From: an uncultured Chromatiaceae bacterium
GTDB lineage: Bacteria; Pseudomonadota; Gammaproteobacteria; Enterobacterales; Alteromonadaceae
Length of the DNA stretch: 64,000 nt
Assembly (NCBI GenBank): GCA_937978655.1
Contig: CALJUX010000024.1
Location: forward strand, 1 to 64,000
Reading direction: 5' to 3'
Shown here: piece after piece, positions 63,992 through 64,000 of the stretch
Position numbering within the stretch: the first letter of the stretch is position 1
How the letters are laid out: each line of letters starts with the position of its first letter
Translations under genes and position numbers: made by a program
The notes under the pieces: generated by a model
Database searches by the model: none
Told to the model about the DNA's origin: nothing
What the model saw: the letters and a program-made list of their open reading frames with translations, nothing else

Positions 63992-64000
63992 AACCATCCT

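Overview
The window is a 64 kb piece of a gammaproteobacterial chromosome. The block zapA / ssrS (6S RNA) / 5-formyltetrahydrofolate cyclo-ligase facing ygfB-pepP-ubiH-ubiI-gcvT-gcvH-gcvP has the gene order known from enterics, Vibrio and Alteromonadales. The many secreted peptidases, the Xanthomonas/Caulobacter-type TonB receptor, katG and the codon use suggest a free-living aerobe near Rheinheimera/Alishewanella. That placement is inference; no rRNA or tRNA gene is present to test it. Nearly all DNA is moderately GC-rich and densely coding. The exception is the AT-rich first 1.3 kb.

Layout. 1-1.3 kb: the C-terminal end of an Rhs protein with a variable tip and a candidate immunity gene, closed by a terminator. 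1.5-5.6 kb (minus): secreted M28 peptidase, CNNM/CorC-type membrane protein, 5-FTHF cyclo-ligase. 5.6-15.6 kb: conserved housekeeping core with 6S RNA, the cell-division factor ZapA, ubiquinone hydroxylases and the glycine cleavage system. 15.6-19.0 kb: short tandem repeats, an AhpD-like gene with a possible frameshift, and an MFS exporter divergent from its LysR regulator. 19.0-20.0 kb: RES/Xre-type toxin-antitoxin pair. 20.0-32.8 kb: accessory block with a small monooxygenase, an MBOAT-like fragment-sized membrane protein, a secreted M20 peptidase, a one-module NRPS (C-A-T-TE, with cysteine in place of the thioesterase serine), a TonB receptor, a secreted metallophosphoesterase and a secreted endonuclease. 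33-35.2 kb: katG. 35.3-36.5 kb: an EamA transporter between REP-like palindromes.

36.5-64 kb is a mosaic of small transcription units: a Tat-exported intradiol dioxygenase-like lipoprotein, a secreted amidohydrolase, DUF4105, a methyltransferase, DUF1080 with a LacI-type operator, SDR, cupin, a membrane AraC regulator, an S33 hydrolase, MFS, two GNATs, an HD hydrolase, DUF1761, a LURP-one-like protein, DUF885 and S9 peptidases, MgtC/DUF4010, a RluA-type pseudouridine synthase, DUF2238, an unknown periplasmic protein, a sulfatase-fold membrane enzyme, and a DUF2799 lipoprotein.

How the parts fit. The housekeeping core links one-carbon metabolism (gcvTHP and 5-FTHF cyclo-ligase both feed tetrahydrofolate pools) with aerobic ubiquinone synthesis. 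The accessory regions emphasise secreted degradation of peptides, nucleic acids and phosphoesters, plus uptake. The best candidate for an undescribed system is the NRPS with its flanking M20 peptidase and TonB receptor at 21.2-29.9 kb. The Rhs tip with its partner gene at the left edge is second. No CRISPR array, prophage, transposase, tRNA or rRNA was seen.
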